Part shown: positions 1 to 6,341 of the stretch, one piece after another | How the letters are laid out: every line of letters starts with the position of its first letter | Numbering within the stretch: position 1 is the first letter of the stretch | Origin: DATBMY01 sp036554605 | GTDB taxonomy: Bacteria; Acidobacteriota; Blastocatellia; UBA7656 | Reading direction: 5' to 3' | Length of the DNA stretch: 10,722 bases | Assembly (NCBI GenBank): GCA_036554605.1 | Contig: DATBMY010000331.1 | Span: forward strand, 1-10,722 | Program-made: the position numbers and the translations under genes | Notes under the pieces: model-generated | What the model saw: only the letters and a program-made list of their open reading frames with translations | Told to the model about the DNA's origin: nothing | The model's database searches: none

Positions 1-723
1 GCGGATGGTCTGCTCGATCACGCGGGGCCCGGTAAATCCTATAAGCGCGCCCGGCTCGGCAATGTTCAAATCGCCAAGCATCGCGAAGCTGGCGGTCACG
101 CCGCCCGTGGTCGGGTCCGTCAGTATCGATATGAACGGCAGGCCCACATCATCGAGCCTCGCGAGCGCGGCTGAAATCTTCGCCATCTGCATAAGCGACA
201 GGGCCCCTTCCTGCATGCGCGCGCCGCCCGATGCCGAATATATTATAAGCGCCGACCGGCTCTTTATGGTCGCCTCGATTGCGCGGGTGATTTTCTCTCC
301 GACCACCGAGCCGAGCGACCCGCCAACGAATGAAAGCTCCATCGCACAGACGATTGCCGGATGGCCTCCGACCTCCCCACGCACGTTTATCAGCGCATCG
401 AGCAGCCCAGTATTGCGCTGCATCTGCTCAAGCCTCTGGTGGTAGCTTTTGGTATCGACAAATTCGAGCGGGTCCGTCGATGCAAGGCCGGCGTCAAGCT
501 CCTGCCAGTCGCCTTCATCGAGCGTCATCCGCAATCTGTCGAGCGCGCCTATGCGGTGGTGATAGTTGCACTTGGGGCAGACGTTCAGATTATCCTCGAC
601 CTCGCGCTTGAAAAGCATCTGCGTGCAGCCCGGGCATTTCACAAACAGCCCTTCTGTGCGGACTGTCTTTTCCTCCTCCGGCTCGGGCCCCTTCGGCTTA
701 TCTTTTCGCTTAAACCAGCTCAT
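1..723 (-). CDS. accD: Acetyl-CoA carboxylase carboxyltransferase subunit beta (3' end cut by window)
   Basis: This is the beta subunit of the carboxyltransferase half of acetyl-CoA carboxylase, which with AccA moves the carboxyl group from biotin to acetyl-CoA to make malonyl-CoA in the cytoplasm, the first committed step of fatty acid synthesis. Reading the minus strand from the ATG at 723 gives 241 open codons to the window edge. The N-terminus MSWFKRK is typical of AccD. A zinc ribbon follows with C30-x2-C33 and C49-x2-C52 (CPGC and CPKC). The crotonase-like core shows SASGGARMQEG around residues 163-173 and TDPTTGGVTASFAMLGD around 200-217. Family members are about 280-305 residues, so roughly 45-60 C-terminal residues lie outside the window. 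The start lies 12 bp after the stop of the adenosyltransferase gene, so the two are probably one transcript. No strong ribosome binding site is visible directly before the ATG. Confidence 0.95.
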   Translation of the reverse strand, partial: MSWFKRKDKPKGPEPEEEKTVRTEGLFVKCPGCTQMLFKREVEDNLNVCPKCNYHHRIGALDRLRMTLDEGDWQELDAGLASTDPLEFVDTKSYHQRLEQMQRNTGLLDALINVRGEVGGHPAIVCAMELSFVGGSLGSVVGEKITRAIEATIKSRSALIIYSASGGARMQEGALSLMQMAKISAALARLDDVGLPFISILTDPTTGGVTASFAMLGDLNIAEPGALIGFTGPRVIEQTIR

Positions 724-735
724 CTTAAGATTGGT

Positions 736-1293
736 TTATCTCTTCCTTTTGCTGAAGTCGGTCATCTTCTCGGGCGCGCCCTTTCGCTGGTTGACCGCCC
801 GGGCGAGGATGAAGAGCAGGTCCGAGAGTCTATTGAGGTAGACTACGGTTAACGGGTTTATCTCTTCGCTCGCGGCAAGCTCGACGACTCTACGCTCTGC
901 CCGCCGCGCCACCGTCCTTGCGAGGTGGAGTGTTGCCCCGGCCTCGCACCCGCCCGGCAGTATGAACTCCTTGAGCGGTTCGAGCTGGGCAAGATACCGG
1001 TCGGAAGCCTCTTCGAGAGCGGTTATAAACTCATCCGTTATACGCGGCACCTCGATACTGGAGGGGCTTGCAAGGTCGGCGCCGAGCGTGAACAGGTCGT
1101 TTTGTATAAAACCCAGGACCTCGTCAATCTCCGGGTCATCAAGGCGCGCGCGGGCGACTCCTATAACCGAATTCAGCTCGTCGACGTCGCCGTAAGAATC
1201 GACGCGCGGGCTCGCCTTGCTGACCCGCTCGCCGCCCACAAGCGACGTTTCACCTTTGTCGCCCGTTCGCGTATAAACTTTGGAGATCCTCAT
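736..1293 (-). CDS. pduO: PduO-type ATP:cob(I)alamin adenosyltransferase
   Basis: The enzyme transfers the 5'-deoxyadenosyl group of ATP to cob(I)alamin to make adenosylcobalamin, the cofactor of enzymes such as methylmalonyl-CoA mutase. The 185-residue product has the family signatures in order: the ATP-binding N-terminus YTRTGDKG (7-14) followed by SLVGG; YGDVDELNS (34-42); ILPGG (111-115); the arginine-rich helix ARTVARRAERRV (125-136), whose arginines contact ATP in known members; and NRLSDLLFILAR (154-165). Length is normal for the family. The ATG at 1293 is preceded 6 nt upstream by GGGG (minus strand), an acceptable ribosome binding site, and by a strong promoter about 30 bp upstream. 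It is the first gene of an apparent operon with accD. PduO-type enzymes are unrelated to CobO/BtuR, so that symbol is avoided. No mutase gene is visible in the window to show which pathway uses the cofactor. Confidence 0.93.
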   Translation of the reverse strand: MRISKVYTRTGDKGETSLVGGERVSKASPRVDSYGDVDELNSVIGVARARLDDPEIDEVLGFIQNDLFTLGADLASPSSIEVPRITDEFITALEEASDRYLAQLEPLKEFILPGGCEAGATLHLARTVARRAERRVVELAASEEINPLTVVYLNRLSDLLFILARAVNQRKGAPEKMTDFSKRKR

Positions 1294-1319
1294 TCGACAC
1301 CCCGCGTGAGTGAAAGCAC

Positions 1320-1348
1320 ATTCTAGGCTCCGCTGTGTGCGTTGTCAA
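1320..1348 (-). promoter_or_regulatory. Sigma-70-type promoter for pduO-accD
   Basis: On the minus strand the region holds a perfect -35 box TTGACA (1343-1348) and, after exactly 17 bp, TAGAAT (1320-1325, five of six consensus bases). Transcription would begin near 1313, giving a leader of about 20 nt before the ATG at 1293. It lies in the divergent gap between pduO and hom. Confidence 0.8.
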
Positions 1349-1407
1349 AGTTGCGCGCGGCCGCCCTTTCGGCTACTCTCTCGGAGCAACCCGTCAGGGG
1401 TATTACA

Positions 1408-2673
1408 ATGGCAAAGATAACCGTAGGCATTCTCGGTCTGGGAACGGTCGGGACTGGCGTAGTAAAGCTGCTCAGCGGCGACCCGCGCTTTCGCGTCAAG
1501 TGGGTGGCGGTCCGCGACGTGTCAAAGCCGCGCGATGCTGACCTTTCCTCCATACGTATAACCGACCAGCCATCTCAGGTCGTCGACGACCCCGAAGTCG
1601 AAATCATCATAGAAGTCGCTGGGGGCATCAGTCAGATATACGAGCTGATTTGCCGCGCCATCGAGCAAGGCAAGCATGTAGTCACGGCGAACAAGGAGAT
1701 GATTGCCCGCCACGGCTCGGAGATATTCTCGCTGGCCGACCGCAAAAACGTGACGGTGCTGTTCGAGGCGGCGGTCGGCGGCGGAATCCCGCTCATATCG
1801 ACCATCCAGCGCGGACTTCAGGCGAACGAGATCTCGAGCGTCGCGGGAATATTAAACGGCACGACCAACTACATATTGACCTCGATGCAGGAGCGGGGTC
1901 TCGGGTTTGAAACCGCGCTTCAAGAGGCGCAACAACTGGGATATGCCGAGGCAGACCCGGCAAACGACATCGAGGGTCACGATGTAGCATATAAGATAAC
2001 GATTCTTGCCTCGCTCGCCTTCGGCCGTTTTGTCGAAGCCGACTCGGTCCTCCGCCAGGGCATATCGAAGATTACGGACCTCGACATCGCCGTCGCCAGG
2101 GAATTCGGCTACCGTATAAAGATGATCGGCCAGGCCCGGCGCGGCAGCGGCTGTCTGGACGTGCGCGCCCAGCCGATGCTCGTGCCGGTTCATCACCTTC
2201 TCGCTTCCGTGGAGGGAGCCAACAACGCCATATTCATATCCGGGAGCGCCGTGGGCGAAGTCATGCTGGTCGGGCCCGGCGCGGGCCAGATGCCGACGGC
2301 GAGCGCGGTCGTCGGCGACCTGATAAATCTGGCGAGCGCGCTCAGATTGCCGGATTTCGCTCCCTATTTTCAACCGGCGGTTACCGCAAGCGAATCCCCG
2401 CTATGTCCGGTCGAAGACTCGGAAGGGCGTTTTTACGTGCGGCTCGAAACGGAGGACTCGCCCGGCGTGATCGGAAATCTCGGGCACGCGCTCGGCGGCC
2501 ACCAGGTGAGCCTCCACAGCCTCCTGCAGCGCGGGGCGAATGATTCGGGGGCGGCAACCATCGTCTTGCTCACACACCGCGCGAGCGAGCGCAACGTCGC
2601 TCGCGCTATCAAGGAGATCGAAGCGCAGGCAACGACAAAACAGGTCGGCATAGTGATAAGGGTATTCGAATAG
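1408..2673 (+). CDS. hom: Homoserine dehydrogenase with C-terminal ACT domain
   Basis: Homoserine dehydrogenase reduces aspartate semialdehyde to homoserine with NAD(P)H, the branch point towards threonine, methionine and isoleucine. I take the ATG at 1408 as the start. AGGGG lies 7 nt upstream (1396-1400), and the protein then begins MAKITVGILGLGTVGTG, with the Rossmann GxGxxG at residues 10-15. An in-frame TTG at 1342 would add 22 low-complexity residues and overlap the divergent promoter. Other visible motifs are VTANKE (92-97, likely catalytic Lys96), the homoserine dehydrogenase signature AGILNGTTNYI (146-156), and EADPANDIEGHDVAYK (181-196, substrate-binding acidic residues and Lys196). 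From about residue 345 an ACT domain follows (FYVRLETEDSPGVIGNLGHAL), which suggests feedback control by threonine. The product has 421 residues, normal for the monofunctional ACT-containing form. Only poor matches to a plus-strand promoter (TTGCGC-17-TACTCT) are seen. Confidence 0.96.
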   Translation: MAKITVGILGLGTVGTGVVKLLSGDPRFRVKWVAVRDVSKPRDADLSSIRITDQPSQVVDDPEVEIIIEVAGGISQIYELICRAIEQGKHVVTANKEMIARHGSEIFSLADRKNVTVLFEAAVGGGIPLISTIQRGLQANEISSVAGILNGTTNYILTSMQERGLGFETALQEAQQLGYAEADPANDIEGHDVAYKITILASLAFGRFVEADSVLRQGISKITDLDIAVAREFGYRIKMIGQARRGSGCLDVRAQPMLVPVHHLLASVEGANNAIFISGSAVGEVMLVGPGAGQMPTASAVVGDLINLASALRLPDFAPYFQPAVTASESPLCPVEDSEGRFYVRLETEDSPGVIGNLGHALGGHQVSLHSLLQRGANDSGAATIVLLTHRASERNVARAIKEIEAQATTKQVGIVIRVFE

Positions 2674-2676
2674 CAC

Positions 2677-2771
2677 GGGTCGGAGGTCAGGGATTGTTCT
2701 GTTAAGCGGCATCTGAAATTTGAAATAGCATATTTGAAACTCAGGAAACCCTGATCCCCGATCCCCGACCC
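2677..2771 (+). repeat. Imperfect palindromic REP/MITE-like element between hom and lysC
   Basis: The left arm GGGTCGGAGGTCAGGGAT (2677-2694) is the reverse complement of the right arm ATCCCCGATCCCCGACCC (2754-2771) at 15 of 18 positions, and one mismatch is a G-U wobble in RNA. The right arm is built from tandem 7-mers (GATCCCC twice, then GACCCC; 2753-2772). The 59-nt AT-rich centre holds two copies of ATTTGAAA (2718-2725 and 2732-2739) and a small hairpin TCAGG-AAAC-CCTGA (2741-2754). It fills nearly the whole gap and ends 8 nt before the lysC start, displacing any normal ribosome binding site. It has no T-run, so it is not a standard intrinsic terminator. Whether it is repeated elsewhere in the genome cannot be seen here. 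Confidence 0.6.
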
Positions 2772-2779
2772 CTAATCTT

Positions 2780-4000
2780 ATGATAGTACAAAAATTCGGA
2801 GGGACATCGGTCAAGTCCGTCGCCCGCATAAGAAACGTGGCGGGCCTTGTCAGGCGCGCGGCCGAGCAGGCTCCGGTCGTCGTAGTAGTTTCGGCAATGG
2901 GCGATACGACCGACTATCTATTAAAGCTCGCGGGCCAGGCGGCCGTCGCCCCACAAGGTCGCGAGCTTGACGCGCTGCTCGCGACCGGAGAGCAAATCTC
3001 TACCGCCCTGCTCGCGATGACGCTAAACGATTTAGGCGCGCGGGCAGTCTCACTCACCGGTCCACAGTTAGGCATCACCACCGAAAGCATACACACGGCG
3101 GCGCGCATAGTTGACATAAGAACAGATCGTATAAACCGCTACCTGGATGAGGGCTACATCGTTGTGGCCGCGGGCTTTCAGGGAATGAATGAAAAGGGCG
3201 ATATCACGACCTTAGGCCGCGGCGGGTCGGATACGACGGCCGTCGCGCTGGCCTCCGCGCTCAAAGCAAGCGTTTGCGATATCTATACGGACGTGAGCGG
3301 CGTCTATACGGCCGACCCTAATCTGGTGCCCACGGCAAAGCTGCTGAAGGAGATATCATATGAAGAGATGCTGGAGATGGCGCGCGTAGGCGCACAGGTG
3401 CTGCACCCGCGAGCGGTCGAGCTTGCGCGCAAGCACCATTTGCGAGTGCGCGTGCGCAACACTTTCGACCCCGAACATGGCGGGACTGCGCTGACAGGAG
3501 CGGATGAAATGGAGCTATCGAGGGCGGTGAGCGGAGTAACTGTCGACCGGGACCAGGCGACGCTTACGATCCTGAAGGTGCCCGACACGCCGGGGGTCGC
3601 GGGCGAAGTCTTCAGCTCGCTAGCATCAAGGCGTGTGGGCGTCGATATGATAATACAGGCTTTCCACCGGGATCGTTCGGTCAATGATATATCCTTCACG
3701 ATACGCCGGGGCGACCTTCCCGCGGCGCGGGAAGTTTTGGAAGAGGCGGCCGGCCGGCTAGGAGCGGAGGGGGTGCTTGCCGACGAGGACGCTGCGAAGG
3801 TCAGCATTATAGGCGCGGCGCTCATGGACCAGCCCGAAACGGCCGCGCGGATGTTCGCCGCGCTCGGCCAGGCGGGCATAAACATAAAGATGATCTCGAC
3901 TTCCGAGATAAGGATCAGCTGTATTGTGAGCGAGCGGGACGCGGACAGGGCCGTCAGGGTTATCCACGACCTATTTCACCTGGAAGACGAGCAGGCTTAG
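2780..4000 (+). CDS. lysC: Aspartokinase (monofunctional, two ACT domains)
   Basis: Aspartokinase phosphorylates aspartate to aspartyl-4-phosphate, the entry step to lysine, threonine, methionine and diaminopimelate. The 406-residue product opens with VQKFGGTSV (KFGGTS at 5-10), the nucleotide-binding signature of amino acid kinases. TTLGRGGSDTTA (143-154) follows in the catalytic core, then DIYTDVSGVYTADP (167-180). Two ACT regulatory domains follow at about 255-330 (LTILKVPDTPGVAGEVFSSL) and 340-406 (VSIIGAALMDQPETAARMF), so feedback inhibition by lysine and/or threonine is expected. The start is set by the conserved N-terminus. Only a pyrimidine-rich repeat arm lies before it and no Shine-Dalgarno sequence is seen, so translation may depend on coupling to hom or on structure. 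Hom ends 106 nt upstream on the same strand, which fits one aspartate-pathway operon. An internal start at 3509 would give a separate regulatory subunit. Confidence 0.96.
   Translation: MIVQKFGGTSVKSVARIRNVAGLVRRAAEQAPVVVVVSAMGDTTDYLLKLAGQAAVAPQGRELDALLATGEQISTALLAMTLNDLGARAVSLTGPQLGITTESIHTAARIVDIRTDRINRYLDEGYIVVAAGFQGMNEKGDITTLGRGGSDTTAVALASALKASVCDIYTDVSGVYTADPNLVPTAKLLKEISYEEMLEMARVGAQVLHPRAVELARKHHLRVRVRNTFDPEHGGTALTGADEMELSRAVSGVTVDRDQATLTILKVPDTPGVAGEVFSSLASRRVGVDMIIQAFHRDRSVNDISFTIRRGDLPAAREVLEEAAGRLGAEGVLADEDAAKVSIIGAALMDQPETAARMFAALGQAGINIKMISTSEIRISCIVSERDADRAVRVIHDLFHLEDEQA
3496..3511 (+). promoter_or_regulatory. Internal ribosome binding site and start codon for an aspartokinase beta subunit
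   Basis: Inside lysC, AGGAG (3496-3500) stands 8 nt before an in-frame ATG (3509-3511, Met244). Initiation here would give a 163-residue protein made only of the two ACT domains. Aspartokinases of Bacillus, Corynebacterium and Thermus make such a beta subunit from an in-frame internal start at nearly the same place and assemble as alpha2beta2. The internal site here is better than the one before the main lysC start. Confidence 0.6.
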
Positions 4001-4007
4001 TTCTGTT

Positions 4008-4035
4008 TTGATCTGGCAGCCTGGGGATATATAAT
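4008..4035 (+). promoter_or_regulatory. Sigma-70-type promoter for ppx
   Basis: TTGATC (4008-4013, four of six) is followed after 16 bp by a perfect TATAAT (4030-4035). Transcription would begin near 4042, leaving a leader of about 90 nt before the ATG at 4135. The leader contains a small hairpin GAATG-6 nt-CATTC (4060-4075). The promoter starts 8 nt after the lysC stop, and no clear terminator separates the two genes. Confidence 0.6.
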
Positions 4036-4134
4036 CGGAGCTTGGCACCCTGGTCATGTGAATGTATTTTCATTCCGGCATTACGTACTCAATCTGACAA
4101 CGAACAAAGCTCATATTAGCTCAAGGAGGGGCGC

Positions 4135-5808
4135 ATGAAGCTCGCCGCAATAGACATAGGATCAAACTCGATACATCTGGTGATCGTGCGCTCGGCGCGC
4201 GGCCAGCACCTCGAAATAATAGACCGCGAAAAGGAGATGGTCCGCCTCGGGTCGGGGACGTTGCGAAAGCACATGCTTTCGAGCGAGACGATAGATAGGG
4301 CCGTCACAACGCTCAGAAGATTCAAGAAGATGGCCGAAGCTAACGGCGCCGAGCTGATAATAGCGACGGCGACTTCGGCCGTGCGCGAGTCGCACAACGC
4401 AAGCGAATTCATCGAAAGGGTGCGAAACGAAGTGGGCCTTGAGGTGAAGCTGCTGCCGGGCGTCGAGGAGGCGCGGTTGATCGCGCTGGCCGTATCGGAG
4501 GTGACCGATTTCAATAACCGCCGCGCGCTGATTTTCGACATAGGCGGCGGCTCTACGGAGTTTATCATCACGAGCGGCGGCGAGCCTGAATTGCTTTACT
4601 CGGTAAAGGTTGGCGCGGTGCGGTTGACCGAAAAGTATGTTTCAACCGATCCGATTAGCGCCGAGGAGCACGAAAACCTTATCGCAAACATTCGCGCCGA
4701 TCTGACTCGCGCCGTGCTGGAGATAAAAAATGTCGGCTTCGATTTCGTCATAGGAACAAGCGGCACCTGCCTGAACATGGTAAACGCAGTGGTGCAGGCG
4801 GAATCGGTGATCGGAAGAAACGGCTCTCCCGATATAGAGGCTTTCAGCGAGACGGTGACGCTCGAACAGTTGCAACGCTTGAACCGGCGGCTTGTGAAGA
4901 TGAAGGTCAAACAGCGGAGCCGTGTGCCGGGGCTTGAAAAGGGCCGGGCCGATATAATCATAGCCGGCGGCGCGCTGCTCGAATGCATACTTTCGGAGAT
5001 TGGCGCCGAGCAGGTAACAAGCTGCGACTGGTCGCTTCGTGAGGGCGTGATCCTCGATTACCTCAGCCAGGTCGAAGGCGAGCGCAATAAGCGTAAAGGG
5101 ACGGCGGGGAGCAATATCCGCGACGGGCTTCTTGACGAATCGACGGCCGATCTCGTAACGGAGATACGGGCGCGATCGGTCCTCTCGCTCGCCAGACGCT
5201 ATGATTACGACACGGCACACTCTCACAGGGTCGCGCGGCTTGCGACCCGCATATTCGACGACACGCACGATCTGCACGGTTTGGGCGAGCCGGAGCGAAA
5301 GCTTCTGCAATACGCCGCGATACTGCATGACATCGGTTATCACATCGCTCACAACAACCATCACAGGCACGGCCCGTATTTAATCAAGAATTCGGAAATG
5401 CCCGGATTTACCGGCGCGGAGATCGGGCTTATGGCGACGGCGGTCAGGTATCATCGCGGGTCGCTTCCTAAGAAATCCCGCAACTCGCGCGCTCGCCGCG
5501 AGCACGAAGACTATTTCGCGCTGGAGGGGGCGCAGCGAGCAACGGCGCTCAAGCTTGCCGCTATACTCCAGATCGCGGACGGTCTCGACCGCTCTCACCG
5601 GCAGGCCATAAGCGACGTGAAGTGCGCCGTATCGGGGGTTAAAGTAAAGTTCAAAGTTTTCGGAACGGACGAATGCGATTTAGAGATGTGGTCGGCGGAA
5701 AAGAAATCGGCTATGTTTGCCGAGATCTTCGGCGTGGTGGTCAGCTTTAAGCGCGTGCAGGCGGCGGCCGCTGCCAGTAGGCGATCCGTGGCGTTGGGAA
5801 AGAATTAA
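4135..5808 (+). CDS. ppx: Exopolyphosphatase / guanosine pentaphosphate phosphatase (Ppx/GppA) with C-terminal HD domain
   Basis: Ppx/GppA enzymes hydrolyse terminal phosphate from polyphosphate and/or pppGpp, linking phosphate reserves and the stringent response. The ATG follows a strong AAGGAGG (4123-4129) at 5 nt spacing. The 557-residue product has an actin-like ATPase fold: AAIDIGSNSIHLVIV (4-18, phosphate-1 motif), ATATSAVRES (77-86), VEEARLI (110-116, likely containing the catalytic Glu), LIFDIGGGSTEFI (132-144, phosphate-2 motif) and VIGTSGTCLNMV (205-216). After about residue 330 an HD-type domain follows with AHSHRVARLA (361-370), ILHDIGYHI (396-404), AVRYHRG (436-442) and LQIADGLDRS (478-487). 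This two-part layout and length match long Ppx/GppA proteins such as E. coli Ppx (513 residues). Sequence alone does not tell polyphosphate from pppGpp preference, so the symbol marks the family. Confidence 0.92.
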   Translation: MKLAAIDIGSNSIHLVIVRSARGQHLEIIDREKEMVRLGSGTLRKHMLSSETIDRAVTTLRRFKKMAEANGAELIIATATSAVRESHNASEFIERVRNEVGLEVKLLPGVEEARLIALAVSEVTDFNNRRALIFDIGGGSTEFIITSGGEPELLYSVKVGAVRLTEKYVSTDPISAEEHENLIANIRADLTRAVLEIKNVGFDFVIGTSGTCLNMVNAVVQAESVIGRNGSPDIEAFSETVTLEQLQRLNRRLVKMKVKQRSRVPGLEKGRADIIIAGGALLECILSEIGAEQVTSCDWSLREGVILDYLSQVEGERNKRKGTAGSNIRDGLLDESTADLVTEIRARSVLSLARRYDYDTAHSHRVARLATRIFDDTHDLHGLGEPERKLLQYAAILHDIGYHIAHNNHHRHGPYLIKNSEMPGFTGAEIGLMATAVRYHRGSLPKKSRNSRARREHEDYFALEGAQRATALKLAAILQIADGLDRSHRQAISDVKCAVSGVKVKFKVFGTDECDLEMWSAEKKSAMFAEIFGVVVSFKRVQAAAAASRRSVALGKN

Positions 5809-5870
5809 AGCGGTTTAGCATCTATCGACTTGTAAACTTTGTGGAGAATGCCTTTTTGAGATCAAATTGA

Positions 5871-5899
5871 TTGACACCTATTCTTTAAATGCTTAACAT
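5871..5899 (+). promoter_or_regulatory. Sigma-70-type promoter for ihfA-merR
   Basis: A perfect TTGACA (5871-5876) is followed after 17 bp by TAACAT (5894-5899, four of six). Transcription would start near 5906, giving a leader of about 95 nt. That leader can fold a stem of 8 bp (5939-5946 with 5964-5971, one G-U pair) before the ribosome binding site of ihfA. The ppx stop is 63 bp upstream of the -35 box, with no clear terminator in between. Confidence 0.75.
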
Positions 5900-6001
5900 A
5901 AGGCAGGCGTGGGCCGAATGGGCCGCGCGCCTTCGTGATGTGTGAGGTTGTGGTGGATGCTGGCTCACGCACTCAAACTGCGAGCGAGGAGCTGGCAAGG
6001 C

Positions 6002-6271
6002 ATGACCAAGGCCGATCTGGCGCAGATGGTTTACGAACGTCATGGGGGTTTAACCAATCGAGAGGCCTTACGGTTGGTCGACTTGATGTTTGACGTGATT
6101 AAAGGTCATCTGCTGAAGGGTGAAAGCATTCACATAGTCGGGTTTGGCACACTCGAAGTAGTCAAGCGTAGGCCTAGACGAGGCCGAAACCCCATAACCG
6201 GGGAGGCAATCGAGCTTTCGGGCCGGCGCGCTCTGGTCTTCAGGCCGTCACGCTCGATTCGCTCGCTCTAA
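6002..6271 (+). CDS. ihfA: Integration host factor alpha-like / HU-family DNA-bending protein
   Basis: This is a small nucleoid protein that binds the minor groove and bends DNA, acting as an architectural factor in transcription, recombination and replication. The ATG at 6002 gives 89 residues beginning MTKADLAQMVYERHG, the canonical IHF/HU start. GAGGAG (5986-5991) lies 10 nt upstream. An in-frame GTG at 5942 would add 20 residues rich in Trp and Arg that no family member has, so I reject it. Visible parts are helices 1-2 (3-40), VGFGTLEV (46-53), the beta-arm GRNPITGE (61-68) with the intercalating proline at 64, and VFRPSRSIR (79-87). The sequence is closer to IHF alpha than to HU by memory, particularly in MTKADL and GRNPxTGE. 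merR follows after 70 bp, probably on the same transcript. IHF alpha normally pairs with IHF beta, which is not in this window. Confidence 0.88.
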   Translation: MTKADLAQMVYERHGGLTNREALRLVDLMFDVIKGHLLKGESIHIVGFGTLEVVKRRPRRGRNPITGEAIELSGRRALVFRPSRSIRSL

Positions 6272-6310
6272 GCCTGCATCAATAATCAAAGAGATTGCCG
6301 CAAAGCTTAT

Positions 6311-6339
6311 CCTTGCCATCCGGCAAGGCGCGAGTTGCC
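6311..6339 (+). promoter_or_regulatory. Switch-like hairpin pair in the leader before merR
   Basis: CCTTGCC (6311-6317) and GGCAAGG (6322-6328) form a perfect 7-bp stem with a 4-nt loop. The same GGCAA (6322-6326) can instead pair with TTGCC (6335-6339), which ends 2 nt before the merR ATG. The two foldings exclude each other. AAGG (6325-6328), the only Shine-Dalgarno-like run near the start, is buried in the first stem and partly in the second. A further TTGCC lies at 6295-6299. No T-run follows, so a terminator is not indicated; a role in translation of merR is my inference. Confidence 0.35.
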
Positions 6340-6341
6340 TA

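Noticed and set aside
5..852. Several plus-strand open frames over accD and pduO
   Set aside because: They are antisense shadows in GC-rich DNA. The minus strand carries clear accD and PduO motifs throughout, and the plus-strand peptides match no family I know.
1342..1407. In-frame TTG-initiated extension of hom by 22 residues
   Set aside because: It overlaps the pduO promoter, has no ribosome binding site, and the protein family begins at the ATG at 1408, which has AGGGG upstream.
3304..3885. 193-codon minus-strand open frame inside lysC
   Set aside because: The composition is Ser/Ala/Arg-rich low complexity, opposite a fully conserved aspartokinase; it is a codon-bias shadow.
5942..6001. 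GTG-initiated 20-residue extension of ihfA
   Set aside because: The extension is unlike any IHF/HU N-terminus, and the ATG at 6002 has a good ribosome binding site and the canonical MTKADL start.
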